A stretch of 64,000 nt of DNA from Plantibacter sp. VKM Ac-2880 (GTDB lineage Bacteria > Actinomycetota > Actinomycetes > Actinomycetales > Microbacteriaceae): contig NZ_JADKSJ010000002.1 of assembly GCF_015351235.1 (NCBI RefSeq), forward strand, positions 372,001 to 436,000, read 5' to 3'. Shown piece by piece: positions 53,834 to 62,361 of this stretch. Both the position numbers and the translations under genes were made by a program. Under the pieces are notes generated by a model. It ran no database searches, was not told where the DNA came from, and saw only the letters and a program-made list of their open reading frames with translations. Positions within the stretch are counted from its first letter, which is position 1; every line of letters begins with the position of its first letter.

Positions 53834-53884
53834 CCTGCCCGCGACCCCGGATTCCGTGTCAGTACCGACCGAGAAGACGGACCG

Positions 53885-55003
53885 ATGGACGCAGGACCCG
53901 CGACACCGACGGCGACGAGCCGCGAACGGCAGGCGATGCTGCGCGCGCTCGAACTCGCCGCGAACGGGCCGGCCCGCGGCGTGAACCCACGCGTCGGGTG
54001 CGTCATCCTCGACGCCGGCGGCACGATCGTCGCCGAGGGTTGGCACCGCGGTGCCGGCACCGCTCACGCGGAGGTCGACGCGCTCTCCCAGCTCGCGCCG
54101 GGAGCAGCTCGTGGCACCACCGCCGTCGTCACCCTGGAACCCTGCAACCACACCGGACGGACGGGCCCCTGCGCCGTCGCGCTGCTCGAGGCGGGTGTCG
54201 AGCGCGTCGTCTTCGCCGTCGACGACCCCGGTCATCATTCCGGCGGGGGCGCGGAACGGCTGAGGACCGCGGGCGTGGCGGTCGTCTCCGGCGTGCTCGC
54301 CCACGAGGCCGAGGCGTTCCTCGACGACTGGCTCACCGTGGCCCGCCTCGGACGCCCGCTGGTCACCGTGAAGTGGGCCTCGACCCTCGACGGCCGCATC
54401 GCGGCGAGCGACGGTACCAGCCGGTGGATCACCGGCGAGGCCGCACGGATCGACGTGCACCGACGACGAGCGGCCCACGACGCCATCCTCGTCGGCACCG
54501 GCACCGTCCTCGCGGACGACCCGAGCCTCACCGCGCGGCACGCGGACGGGACGCTCCGGCCGGAGCAGCCGGTCCCCGTCGTCATGGGCGACCGCGCCAT
54601 CCCCGCCGGCGCGGCGGTACACCGCCACCCGCGAGGCGCGATCCTGCACCACGGGCACGACCCGGCGGCGCTCCTCGCCGAGCTCCGTTCCCTCGGTGTC
54701 CGCAGCGTGTTCGTCGAGGGCGGCCCGACCGTCGCGACGGCGTTCCTCCGCGCGGGCCTCGCCGACACCGTCCTCACCTACCTCGCCCCCGTACTCCTCG
54801 GCGGCCCTCGACTCGCGATCGGCGACCTCGGCGTGGAGACCATCCACGAAGCGATCCGCCTCGAACCCATCGGTGTCGAACAGCTCGGCGACGACCTCCT
54901 CATCATCACGACCCCCACCCGCCACCCGGTCGGGTCGGCTCCAGCCGGCCACACCGTGTCGCCCCCAGAGAACGGACCAAGCCATGTTCACGGGCATCGT
55001 TGA
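53885..55003 (+). CDS. ribD: Bifunctional riboflavin biosynthesis deaminase/reductase
   Basis: Carries out the second and third steps of the GTP branch of riboflavin synthesis. In the 372-residue protein the N-terminal deaminase domain has NPRVGCVI, the zinc and proton-shuttle residues in GTAHAEVDAL (about residue 58) and the zinc cysteines in EPCNHTGRTGPCAVAL (about 82). The C-terminal reductase domain begins GRPLVTVKWASTLDGRIA (about 155) and includes FVEGGPTVATAFLRAGLAD (about 278). The ATG at 53885 is the family start, with only a weak ribosome site. Its end overlaps ribE by 20 bp. Confidence 0.94.
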   Translation: MDAGPATPTATSRERQAMLRALELAANGPARGVNPRVGCVILDAGGTIVAEGWHRGAGTAHAEVDALSQLAPGAARGTTAVVTLEPCNHTGRTGPCAVALLEAGVERVVFAVDDPGHHSGGGAERLRTAGVAVVSGVLAHEAEAFLDDWLTVARLGRPLVTVKWASTLDGRIAASDGTSRWITGEAARIDVHRRRAAHDAILVGTGTVLADDPSLTARHADGTLRPEQPVPVVMGDRAIPAGAAVHRHPRGAILHHGHDPAALLAELRSLGVRSVFVEGGPTVATAFLRAGLADTVLTYLAPVLLGGPRLAIGDLGVETIHEAIRLEPIGVEQLGDDLLIITTPTRHPVGSAPAGHTVSPPENGPSHVHGHR

Positions 55004-55682
55004 AGCACGCGGCACCATCATCGCCATCGACCACGGCGAGGCGTCCGCCCGATTCACCGTCCAAGGTCCGCTCGTCCTCGAGGGCACCCGCCACGGCGAC
55101 TCGATCGCGGTGAGCGGGGTGTGCCTCACCGTCGTCGAGCAGACCGCCGACACCTTCACCGCCGACGTCATGGCGCAGACCCTCGCGATGAGCATGCTCG
55201 ACGGCGCCACCGTCGGCAGCGCCGTCAACCTCGAGCGCGCCGCACGCGTCGGCGACCGCCTCGGCGGGCACATCGTGCAGGGCCACGTCGACGGCACCGG
55301 CACCATCGTCAGCACCGTCCCGGGCGACGCGTGGCGGATCGTCCGGATCTCCCTGCCCGACGCCCTCGCTCCGCTCGTGGTCGACAAGGGGTCGATCACC
55401 GTCGACGGCGTCTCCCTCACCGTCAGCGCGGTCAGCGACCCCGACGTCGCCGAGCAGTGGTTCGAGGTCTCCCTCATCCCCGAGACGCTCACGGCGACGA
55501 CCCTCGGCGACCGCATCCCCGGCGACCGGGTGAACCTCGAGACCGACATCCTGGCCCGCCACGTCGAGCGGATGCTCGCCTACCGCCACCGTGCCGGAAT
55601 CGACCTCCCCAGCAGTGCCGACGGGGAGCCGCACCCTGCGGACCCGCTCGTCACGACCGCCACCGAAAGGGGCAACGCATGA
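54984..55682 (+). CDS. ribE: Riboflavin synthase alpha chain
   Basis: Forms riboflavin from two lumazine molecules. The 232-residue protein shows two similar lumazine-binding halves: MFTGIVEARGTIIAID with VSGVCLTVV (about residue 45), then GHIVQGHVDGTGTIV (about 95) with TVDGVSLTVSAV (about 145). A short C-terminal extension follows the usual helix (DILARHVERMLAYR). The ATG lies inside the ribD end, and the stop overlaps the ribBA ATG (ATGA), so three genes are coupled. Confidence 0.95.
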   Translation: MFTGIVEARGTIIAIDHGEASARFTVQGPLVLEGTRHGDSIAVSGVCLTVVEQTADTFTADVMAQTLAMSMLDGATVGSAVNLERAARVGDRLGGHIVQGHVDGTGTIVSTVPGDAWRIVRISLPDALAPLVVDKGSITVDGVSLTVSAVSDPDVAEQWFEVSLIPETLTATTLGDRIPGDRVNLETDILARHVERMLAYRHRAGIDLPSSADGEPHPADPLVTTATERGNA

Positions 55683-56956
55683 GCATCGCCAGCATCCCGG
55701 AGGCCCTCGAGGCGCTCCGTCAGGGTCGACCCGTCATCGTGGCCGACGACGAGGGCCGCGAGAACGAAGGCGACGTCATCCTCGCCGCAGCATCCGCGAC
55801 GCAGGAGTGGATCGCCTGGACGGTCAGACACTCCTCCGGCTTCATCTGCGCCCCGATGACGAACGAGATCGCGGATCGACTCGCCCTTCCGCCCATGGTG
55901 GCCGTGAACGAGGACGCCAGAGGCACCGCCTACACGGTCACGGTCGATGCGGCCGACCGCCTCAGCACCGGCATCAGCGCCGCCGACCGCGCCCACACCC
56001 TGCGCGTGCTCGCGGACCCGGCGTCCCTCCCGTCCAACCTCTCGCGGCCCGGACACATCGTCCCGCTCCGTGCCGTCGACGGCGGCGTGCGCGAGCGCGA
56101 CGGGCACACCGAAGCCGCCGTCGACCTGATGAAGCTCGCCGGTCTCGTCCCCGTCGGCGCGATCTCCGAGATCGTCGCGGACGACGGCGAGATGATGCGC
56201 CTGCCCGGCCTCATCGCACTCGGTGAGCGGGAGGGGGTGCTGGTCACCACGATCGCAGCGCTCATCGCCTTCCTCGAGGACAACCCCGATGCGGCCGCCG
56301 TGTGCGCCGAGGAACGCGCGAACCAGGTGACCATCCCCGAGTCCTCGAACGTGTCGTTCGAGGTGGAGACGACCGTCCCGACGACGCACGGCTCCTTCCG
56401 GTTCCGCGCCTACCGCGACCGCCGCACCGGTGCCGACCACCTCGCCATCATCGCCGGCGACCCGCAGGCCACCGGCGCGCTCGTCCGCGTCCACTCGGAG
56501 TGCCTCACGGGTGAGGCGTTCGGCTCGCTCAAGTGCGAGTGCGGACCCCAGCTCGACAGCGCCCTCGACACCATCCAGCGTCACGGCGGTGTCGTGGTGT
56601 ACCTCCGAGGACACGAGGGTCGCGGGATCGGACTCATCAACAAGCTGCGCGCCTACCGACTCCAGGAGGACGGCCTCGACACACTCGACGCCAACCTGGC
56701 GCTCGGGCTGCCGGCTGACGCCCGCGACTACACCGCGGCGAGCGCGATCCTGACGGACCTCGGGATCACCTCCGTCCGTCTGCTCTCGAACAACCCCGAG
56801 AAGGAGCGGCAGCTCACCAACCACGGCATCGCCGTGAGCGAGCGCGTCCCGCTCGTGGTGGGCGTCGGTCTCTTCAACGAGGGGTACCTCGAGACGAAGC
56901 GCGACCGCATGGGACACAGCATCGGGTTCGACCTCGAACCGGAACCGCACCAGTAG
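55679..56956 (+). CDS. ribBA: Bifunctional DHBP synthase / GTP cyclohydrolase II
   Basis: Supplies both precursors of riboflavin. In the 425-residue protein the N-terminal dihydroxybutanone phosphate synthase domain has the acidic loop ADDEGRENEGDVI and DGHTEAAVDLMKLAGL (about residue 143). The C-terminal cyclohydrolase II domain has the zinc cysteines in HSECLTGEAFGSLKCECGPQ (about 270) and YLRGHEGRGIGLINKL (about 305). AAAGGGG lies 6 nt before the ATG. The fused form is usual in actinobacteria. Confidence 0.96.
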   Translation: MSIASIPEALEALRQGRPVIVADDEGRENEGDVILAAASATQEWIAWTVRHSSGFICAPMTNEIADRLALPPMVAVNEDARGTAYTVTVDAADRLSTGISAADRAHTLRVLADPASLPSNLSRPGHIVPLRAVDGGVRERDGHTEAAVDLMKLAGLVPVGAISEIVADDGEMMRLPGLIALGEREGVLVTTIAALIAFLEDNPDAAAVCAEERANQVTIPESSNVSFEVETTVPTTHGSFRFRAYRDRRTGADHLAIIAGDPQATGALVRVHSECLTGEAFGSLKCECGPQLDSALDTIQRHGGVVVYLRGHEGRGIGLINKLRAYRLQEDGLDTLDANLALGLPADARDYTAASAILTDLGITSVRLLSNNPEKERQLTNHGIAVSERVPLVVGVGLFNEGYLETKRDRMGHSIGFDLEPEPHQ

Positions 56957-57031
56957 CCCCCTCCCCCGACAAGCGCGGGGAACACCACACCAGCAGCCCC
57001 GATCCGTTCGGGAACGACGACAGGAGCCCGC

Positions 57032-57502
57032 ATGAGCGGCGAAGGATCACCCACCATCAGCGTCGACGGCACCGGCCTCGACATCGTCATCGTGGCCGGT
57101 ACCTGGCACGAGACCATCACGGACGGCCTCATCGCCGGCGCCGTGAAGGCGCTCGATGCCAGCGGCGCCACCCACCGGCTCATCCGCGTCCCCGGCAGCT
57201 TCGAGCTCCCGGTCGTCGCCAAGGCTGCCCTCGAGGGTGGTGCCGACGCGGTCGTCGCGCTCGGGGTCATCATCCGCGGCGGCACCCCGCACTTCGAGTA
57301 CGTCTCCGACGCTGCCACGAGCGGCCTCACGCAGGTCAGCGTCCAGACCGGCAAGCCCGTCGGTTTCGGGCTCCTCACCCTCGACGACGAGAAGCAGGGA
57401 CTCGACCGCGCCGGTCTGCCCGGCTCGAAGGAGGACAAGGGCGCCGAGGCCGCGGACGCCGCCGTGGCGACCGCTGTCATCCTCCGCGAACTCCGCGGCT
57501 GA
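57032..57502 (+). CDS. ribH: 6,7-dimethyl-8-ribityllumazine synthase
   Basis: Condenses the two riboflavin precursors into lumazine. The 156-residue protein has [16 protein letters not shown] (about residue 50), the phosphate-binding and substrate loop [20 protein letters not shown] with the catalytic histidine (about 82), and [18 protein letters not shown] (about 112). AGGAG lies 5 nt before the ATG. It closes the riboflavin operon, 75 bp after ribBA, and a large hairpin follows 11 bp after its stop. Confidence 0.96.
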   Translation: MSGEGSPTISVDGTGLDIVIVAGTWHETITDGLIAGAVKALDASGATHRLIRVPGSFELPVVAKAALEGGADAVVALGVIIRGGTPHFEYVSDAATSGLTQVSVQTGKPVGFGLLTLDDEKQGLDRAGLPGSKEDKGAEAADAAVATAVILRELRG

Positions 57503-57513
57503 CCCCTCCGCAC

Positions 57514-57587
57514 CGCCGAACGGCGGCGTCCCCGTACCACGGCACCCGGTCAGCGGGAGCCGAGTACCGGAACGCCGCCGTTCGGCG
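57514..57587 (+). terminator. Terminator of the riboflavin operon (nested hairpin)
   Basis: Perfect 16-bp arms, CGCCGAACGGCGGCGT (57514-57529) and its complement (57572-57587), enclose a second stem (CGGC.CCCG/CGGG.GCCG). No T-run follows. A -10-like TACAGT begins at the last base (57588-57593) and may serve the next gene. Confidence 0.65.
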
Positions 57588-57706
57588 TACAGTGTCATGG
57601 TCCTGCCACAAGCGGGACATCCTCTGATCCTGCCGTCGTCGGCGGGCGTGCGCGACCGGTGCTGATGCTTCGACGGCGCCCATCCCCGAACCGAAAACGC
57701 GCACGC

Positions 57707-59053
57707 ATGTCTCTCGAAGCAACACCAGTCACCAAGGCCCCGGTCAATCCGCGCTCCCGTGTCGTCCTCGCCAGCCTCATCGGCACGACGATCGAGTTCT
57801 ACGACTTCTACGTCTACGCGACGGCCGCCGTCCTCGTGTTCCCCCACCTCTTCTTCCCGAGTGAGGACCCCACGGCGGGTCTTCTCGCCTCGTTCGCCGT
57901 GTTCGGCGCCGCCATGGTCGCCCGCCCCGTCGGTGCCGTCATCTTCGGTCACCTCGGCGACAAGCGCGGCCGGAAGGCGACCCTCGTCGGCGCCCTGCTC
58001 ACCATGGGTGTCGCGACCTTCCTCATCGGGCTCCTGCCGACGTACCAGCTCGTCGGCTGGGTCGCGCCACTGCTCCTCGTGATCCTCCGCATCGGCCAGG
58101 GCTTCGCGCTCGGCGGCGAGTGGTCCGGCGCGGCGCTCGTCGCGACCGAGAACGCCCCGAAGGGTAAGCGGGCCCTGTTCGGCACGTTCCCGCAGCTGGG
58201 TGCGCCGATCGGCTTCATCATCGCGAACGGCCTCTTCCTCATCATCGCGGCGATCCTGCCGAGCGACGACCCGTCGATGCCGTCCGAGGCCTTCCTCGAG
58301 TGGGGATGGCGGATCCCGTTCCTCTTCTCCGTCGTCATGGTGATCGTCGGCCTGTGGGTGCGCCTGCGGCTCGTCGAGAGCAACGCGTTCACGACCGCGA
58401 AGGAACAGGGCAAGGTCCAGCGGTCGCCGCTCGCCAGCGTCGTCAAGCTCCACTGGCGCAAGCTCATCCTCGGCACGTTCTTCATGCTCGCGACCTACGT
58501 GCTCTTCTACCTGATGACGACGTTCTCCCTGAGTTACGGCCGTGCGCCGGTCGATGCCCCCGTCGCCGGCCTCGGCTACAGCTACACGACGTTCGTGCTC
58601 ATGCTCATCGCCGGCGTCGTGTTCTTCGGCATCTTCACCCTCGTCTCGGGCCCGTTCGCCGACAAGTACGGCCGTCGCAAGACGCTCATCGTGGTGACCA
58701 GCGCGATCCTCGTCTTCGGCCTCGTGTGGGTGCCGCTCCTCGACGCCGGGTTCACCGGGGTCATGATCTGGTTGATCATCGGTTTCAGCCTCATGGGCTT
58801 CACCTTCGGTCCGATGGGCGCGCTGCTCCCCGAGCTGTTCCCCACGAACGTCCGGTACACGGGCTCCGGCATCTCGTACAACGTGTCGTCGATCCTCGGT
58901 GCGGCCGTCGCGCCGTTCATCGCGGTCGCGCTGTGGAGCGCCGGTGGCGGCAGCCCGTTCTGGGTCGGCGTCTACCTGTCGGTGATGGCCGCCATCACCC
59001 TCACGGCGCTGATCGTCTCGAAGGAGACGAAGGACGTCGACATCGACGCCTGA
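57707..59053 (+). CDS. MFS transporter, metabolite:H+ symporter family
   Basis: A 448-residue membrane transporter with twelve hydrophobic helices. It starts LASLIGTTIEFYDFYVYATA, typical of the ShiA/ProP/KgtP-like symporters, and has the MFS loop GHLGDKRGRKAT (about residue 85), the helix-4 pattern RIGQGFALGGEWSGAALVA (about 130) and the second loop DKYGRRKTLI (about 320). The substrate, an organic acid, osmolyte or similar, cannot be told. I chose the ATG at 57707 by family alignment; an in-frame GTG at 57659 adds a basic extension. Neither has a clear ribosome site. Confidence 0.88.
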   Translation: MSLEATPVTKAPVNPRSRVVLASLIGTTIEFYDFYVYATAAVLVFPHLFFPSEDPTAGLLASFAVFGAAMVARPVGAVIFGHLGDKRGRKATLVGALLTMGVATFLIGLLPTYQLVGWVAPLLLVILRIGQGFALGGEWSGAALVATENAPKGKRALFGTFPQLGAPIGFIIANGLFLIIAAILPSDDPSMPSEAFLEWGWRIPFLFSVVMVIVGLWVRLRLVESNAFTTAKEQGKVQRSPLASVVKLHWRKLILGTFFMLATYVLFYLMTTFSLSYGRAPVDAPVAGLGYSYTTFVLMLIAGVVFFGIFTLVSGPFADKYGRRKTLIVVTSAILVFGLVWVPLLDAGFTGVMIWLIIGFSLMGFTFGPMGALLPELFPTNVRYTGSGISYNVSSILGAAVAPFIAVALWSAGGGSPFWVGVYLSVMAAITLTALIVSKETKDVDIDA

Positions 59054-59067
59054 CCCCGGTCGCCTCA

Positions 59068-59112
59068 CCGAGGGCCGGTGCACGGAGGACTCCTCCGGGC
59101 ACCGGCCCTCGG
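59068..59112 (+). terminator. Terminator of the MFS gene
   Basis: A 45-nt near-perfect hairpin: outer arms CCGAGGGCCGGTGC (59068-59081) and its complement (59099-59112), continued by the inner stem CGGAGGA/TCCTCCG. It starts 14 bp after the MFS stop. Confidence 0.75.
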
Positions 59113-59219
59113 TCGGTTGCGGCCCGGACACCGGCGGCGGTCGCTTAGAGTTGGAGGACGGTGCGCCGTCGCCATGGACGTCTCCGAGCCCGCGCACCGC
59201 ACCTCAGAGGAAGAGCACC

Positions 59220-61148
59220 ATGAGCACCCCAGCGCGCCCCGCACGCAGCCGCAGTCCGTTCAGCCGGCCGAAGGACGACGGTCCGCGCGCGAGCCTCAAG
59301 CAGCTCATGCCGTACATCTTCGAGCACCGCTCGATCCTCGTCGTGGTCATCATCCTGAGCGTCATCGGGGCCGCGGCCTCCCTGGCCCAGCCGCTCATCG
59401 TGAGCCAGGTCATCGGCGTCGTCGAGGCCGGCAGGTCGCTCGGGAACCTCGCCTGGCTACTCGTCGGCCTCGTCGTGGTCTCCGGCGTCATCAGCGGGTA
59501 CCAGCACTACCTCCTGCAGCGGGCCGGGACCGGGGTCGTCTACTCGTCCCGTCGCCAGTTGATCGCCCGCATCTTCCGACTCCCCATCAGCCAGTTCGAC
59601 ACGCGCCGCACCGGCGACCTCGTCTCCCGCGTCGGCAGCGACACGACGATGCTCTACGCCGTACTCACGCAGGGCTTCGTCGACGCCGTCGGCGGCGCCA
59701 TCACCTTCCTCGGGGCGCTCATCGCCATGGCGATCATCGACCCCGTCCTCCTCGGGCTCACCCTGCTCGTCGTGATCGTCTCGGTCGTCGTCGTCGTCGT
59801 CCTCAGCGGTCGGATCCGGGTGGCGAGCCGCGAACAGCAGACGAAGGTGGGCGACCTCGCCGCCGCCGTCGAGCGCGGGATCAGCTCCATCCGCACCATC
59901 CGCGCGTCCAACGCCACTGACCGCGAGATCCACGCGGTGGACGGTGTCGCGAAGGAGGCCTACGGCGTCGGTGTCCGGATCGCCAAGATCTCCTCGCTGG
60001 TGGTCCCGGTCGCCGGCATCGCCATGCAGACCTCGTTCCTCGTGGTGCTCGGGGTCGGGGGCTTCCGGGTCGCGTCGGGTGCGATCACGATCGCGAGCCT
60101 CGTCGCGTTCATCCTGTTCCTGTTCATGATGATCATGCCGCTCGGTCAGGCCTTCGGCGCGATCACGAGCGTCAACCAGGCCCTCGGCGCCCTCGGACGG
60201 ATCCAGGAGATCCTCGACCTCCCCGACGAGGGCGACGACGACGCGGCGATCGCCGCGGGCGTGGCGCGTCCCGGTGACGCCACCTCCGACGCCCCCGCCA
60301 TCGCGTTCGACGAGGTGGTGTTCGCCTACCCCGATGCTGCGGTGATCGAGCGGGAGCGGGCGGCTGCGGAGGCCTTGGCAGCCACGGTGACGGAAGACGC
60401 TGCGGCCCCCTCGGAGACCCTGGCCGCCGACGCCGCCCGGCTCGCCGAGGCGCAGTCCGCCCTCGGTCGCCAGGTGCTCCGCGGTGTCTCCTTCGAGGTG
60501 CCGCAAGGCAGGCGGACCGCGCTCGTCGGGCCGTCCGGTGCCGGCAAGAGCACCATCCTCGGTCTCATCGAACGTTTCTACGACCCGACCGCCGGCTCCA
60601 TCCGGCTCGACGGGGTCGACATCCGCACCATTCCCCGCACCGAGCTCCGGCACCAGATCGGCTACGTGGAGCAGGACGCCCCGGTGCTCGCCGGCACGCT
60701 GCGTGACAACCTGCTGTTGTCGTCGCCGGACGCCGACGACGCCGACTGCGTCCGGGTGTTGCACGCGGTCAACCTGGGTGCCGTGCTCGACCGCAACCCG
60801 CTCGGCCTGTCGGCTCCCGTCGGTGAGGACGGCATAATGCTCTCCGGTGGCGAGCGCCAGCGTCTCGCGATCGCGCGGGCCATCCTCGCGGCCCCGCCCA
60901 TCCTGCTGCTGGACGAGTCGACCTCGAGCCTCGACGGTGTGAACGAGCAGATGATGCGTGAGGCCATCGACGCGGTCGCCACGGGGCGCACGCTCATCGT
61001 GATCGCACACCGCCTGTCGACGGTCGTCGACAGCGACCAGATCGTCGTCCTCGACGAGGGCCGTGTCGTCGGGGTCGGGACGCACAGCGAACTCGTCACC
61101 GAGGTGTCGCTCTACCGCGAACTCGCGAAGCACCAGCTCCTCGTCTGA
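59220..61148 (+). CDS. ABC transporter, fused permease and ATP-binding protein
   Basis: A 642-residue half-transporter of the exporter type. Six membrane helices fill about residues 35-335, followed by an ATPase domain with Walker A VGPSGAGKSTILG (about 436), the signature MLSGGERQRLAIAR (about 540), Walker B PILLLDESTSSLDG and the switch histidine in IVIAHRLST. Odd: about 45 Ala/Glu-rich residues (about 374-417) are inserted between the first strand with the A-loop tyrosine (VVFAYPDA) and the next (VLRGVSFEV), where other exporters join directly. GAGGAAGAG precedes the ATG by 4 nt. No partner half is adjacent, so a homodimer is likely. Substrate unknown. Confidence 0.9.
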   Translation: MSTPARPARSRSPFSRPKDDGPRASLKQLMPYIFEHRSILVVVIILSVIGAAASLAQPLIVSQVIGVVEAGRSLGNLAWLLVGLVVVSGVISGYQHYLLQRAGTGVVYSSRRQLIARIFRLPISQFDTRRTGDLVSRVGSDTTMLYAVLTQGFVDAVGGAITFLGALIAMAIIDPVLLGLTLLVVIVSVVVVVVLSGRIRVASREQQTKVGDLAAAVERGISSIRTIRASNATDREIHAVDGVAKEAYGVGVRIAKISSLVVPVAGIAMQTSFLVVLGVGGFRVASGAITIASLVAFILFLFMMIMPLGQAFGAITSVNQALGALGRIQEILDLPDEGDDDAAIAAGVARPGDATSDAPAIAFDEVVFAYPDAAVIERERAAAEALAATVTEDAAAPSETLAADAARLAEAQSALGRQVLRGVSFEVPQGRRTALVGPSGAGKSTILGLIERFYDPTAGSIRLDGVDIRTIPRTELRHQIGYVEQDAPVLAGTLRDNLLLSSPDADDADCVRVLHAVNLGAVLDRNPLGLSAPVGEDGIMLSGGERQRLAIARAILAAPPILLLDESTSSLDGVNEQMMREAIDAVATGRTLIVIAHRLSTVVDSDQIVVLDEGRVVGVGTHSELVTEVSLYRELAKHQLLV

Positions 61149-61151
61149 CCA

Positions 61152-61210
61152 CCGTTCGTTCGCCCATCTTTGGGCGAACGAACCTGCATTCGCCCAAAGA
61201 TGGGCGAATG
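61152..61210. repeat. 59-bp double palindrome, left copy
   Basis: Identical over 59 bp to 62292-62350. Hairpin 1 has 13-bp arms (GTTCGTTCGCCCA, 61154-61166; complement 61171-61183) with loop TCTT. Hairpin 2 has 10-bp arms (CATTCGCCCA, 61187-61196; complement 61201-61210) with loop AAGA. The core of hairpin 2 is the reverse complement of hairpin 1, so the unit resembles a pair of REP elements in opposite orientation. It starts 4 bp after the ABC transporter stop. Confidence 0.92.
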
Positions 61211-61217
61211 AACGGGA

Positions 61218-62194
61218 TCACGGGCGCCATCCTGCCGCGATGAGGCGCTCGCGGGCTCTGTCGACCGCGACGGCGGCTCCCGCCTGCAGATGATGTGCGA
61301 GGAAGCGGTCGTGGGACCAGCCGAGTTTGGTGACGGCATGGATCCGGTCGACGTCTCTCGCGAACTGCCCCGCATCTGTGGCGTGCTGGCGCCCGTCGTA
61401 CTCGAACGCTGCACGATACGCCGGGTAGGCGAGGTCGAGACGCGCAATGAACCGCCCACAGCGATCACGGAGTTCGTGGTTGAGCACCGGCTCCGGAAGA
61501 CCGGCGCGAACGAAGGCGAGTCGGAGTTCCGTCTCCTTCGGCGATTCGGAACCACCGCGGATCTGCGGGAGCGCAGCACGGAGGGGCCCGCGCCGAGGTG
61601 CCGGGAGCTGCTCAGCGCCGCTGCGAGGTCGTCGATGGAGCAGAGCCCCGGAATGCGCTCATGCCGCCACCGGCCCGAGGCACCTCGCTCACGGACCAGG
61701 TGATCGCCGACCGCGACCAGCTCGTCAACGGTGAGACTCGGTCCGAGCTGACACCACATGTCGGCGGGACTCACGACCGCGAGCCCCTCGGTGAGGATCG
61801 GATCGCTGACGAGGCCAGTCATGCGATGGCCAACGACCCCGGCGACCCTGGGCGCCCGGTCCGGCGGCCGGACGCCGACGTGCACCTCGTCCCAGCGCAG
61901 CCGCGCCGGGAGCGGAGCATTCAAGAGGTGTGCGGCCGACAGGTGCGAGAAGAACTGCGCCGGTGCCATTCGCGCCGGCGCCATTCGCTGCGCGTACGCC
62001 CGACACAGCTCCAGGTGCGCGAGATGCCGCTGCCCGGGAGGCAGGTCAGCGCCCCTGCGTGGTGCAGCGAAGCTCCTAACCCCCGGGAATGGTGCTGGAA
62101 CACGCGTCGTGCGGAGGCGCTCCGGCGAGACGCCATGCTTCAGCGCCGAGCGGACGGAGAACGCGTCGTGATCGGGCAGATCGGTTGGCGTCAT
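61218..62194 (-). pseudogene. Frameshifted gene: AbiEi-like N-terminus + DUF559 (Vsr-like) nuclease domain
   Basis: The first frame, from the ATG at 62194, encodes an N-terminal region of the type seen in AbiEi-like/DUF559 actinobacterial proteins (DDHDAFSVRSALKHGVSPER-like start, here PDHDAFSVRSALKHG). It continues normally to HLGAGPSVLR at about 61577. There the family sequence moves to another frame: AALPQIRGGSESPKETELRL, then CGRFIARLDLAYPAYRAAFE, YDGRQHATD and a stop at 61218. The D...E-x-D-G-x-x-H pattern fits a PD-(D/E)XK/Vsr-like nuclease fold. The break lies at a GCTGCG stretch, consistent with loss of a short repeat. The full product cannot be made without recoding. The gene sits between two identical double palindromes. 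Confidence 0.8.
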
Positions 62195-62291
62195 GCTTCG
62201 ATCGTCGCGCGATCCAGCGGCGGGCCGAGCAGCGCGGCCACCTCACGACGACCTCGGCCCTCGTTCGCGAGCTGTGGAGCACCCTCGTAGC

Positions 62292-62350
62292 CCGTTCGTT
62301 CGCCCATCTTTGGGCGAACGAACCTGCATTCGCCCAAAGATGGGCGAATG
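62292..62350. repeat. 59-bp double palindrome, right copy
   Basis: Identical to 61152-61210, in the same orientation and 1140 bp away. It lies 11 bp past the PEP carboxykinase stop (minus strand) and about 100 bp upstream of the nuclease gene start. Confidence 0.92.
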
Positions 62351-62361
62351 CAGGACGAGCG

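Larger units (their letters stand above)
53545..53884 (+). other. 340-bp leader region of the riboflavin operon
   Basis: No protein gene is evident. It holds a -10-like TAGACT (53626-53631, overlapping TTGACC), the FMN riboswitch, and a perfect 12-bp inverted repeat between 53762-53773 and 53822-53833 downstream. A weak hairpin (GCCCGGC/GCCGGG, 53568-53597) may end the regulator transcript. Confidence 0.75.

Noticed and set aside
57597-57665. A 22-codon open frame (MVLPQAGHPL...) before the MFS gene as a leader peptide
   Set aside because: Its ATG lies 3 nt after the -10-like hexamer, upstream of where transcription would start, and no control element is linked to it.
61977-62010. Short duplication in the nuclease gene (MAPAR-MAPAQ) as a second frameshift
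   Set aside because: The duplicated unit is 15 bp long and keeps the frame.
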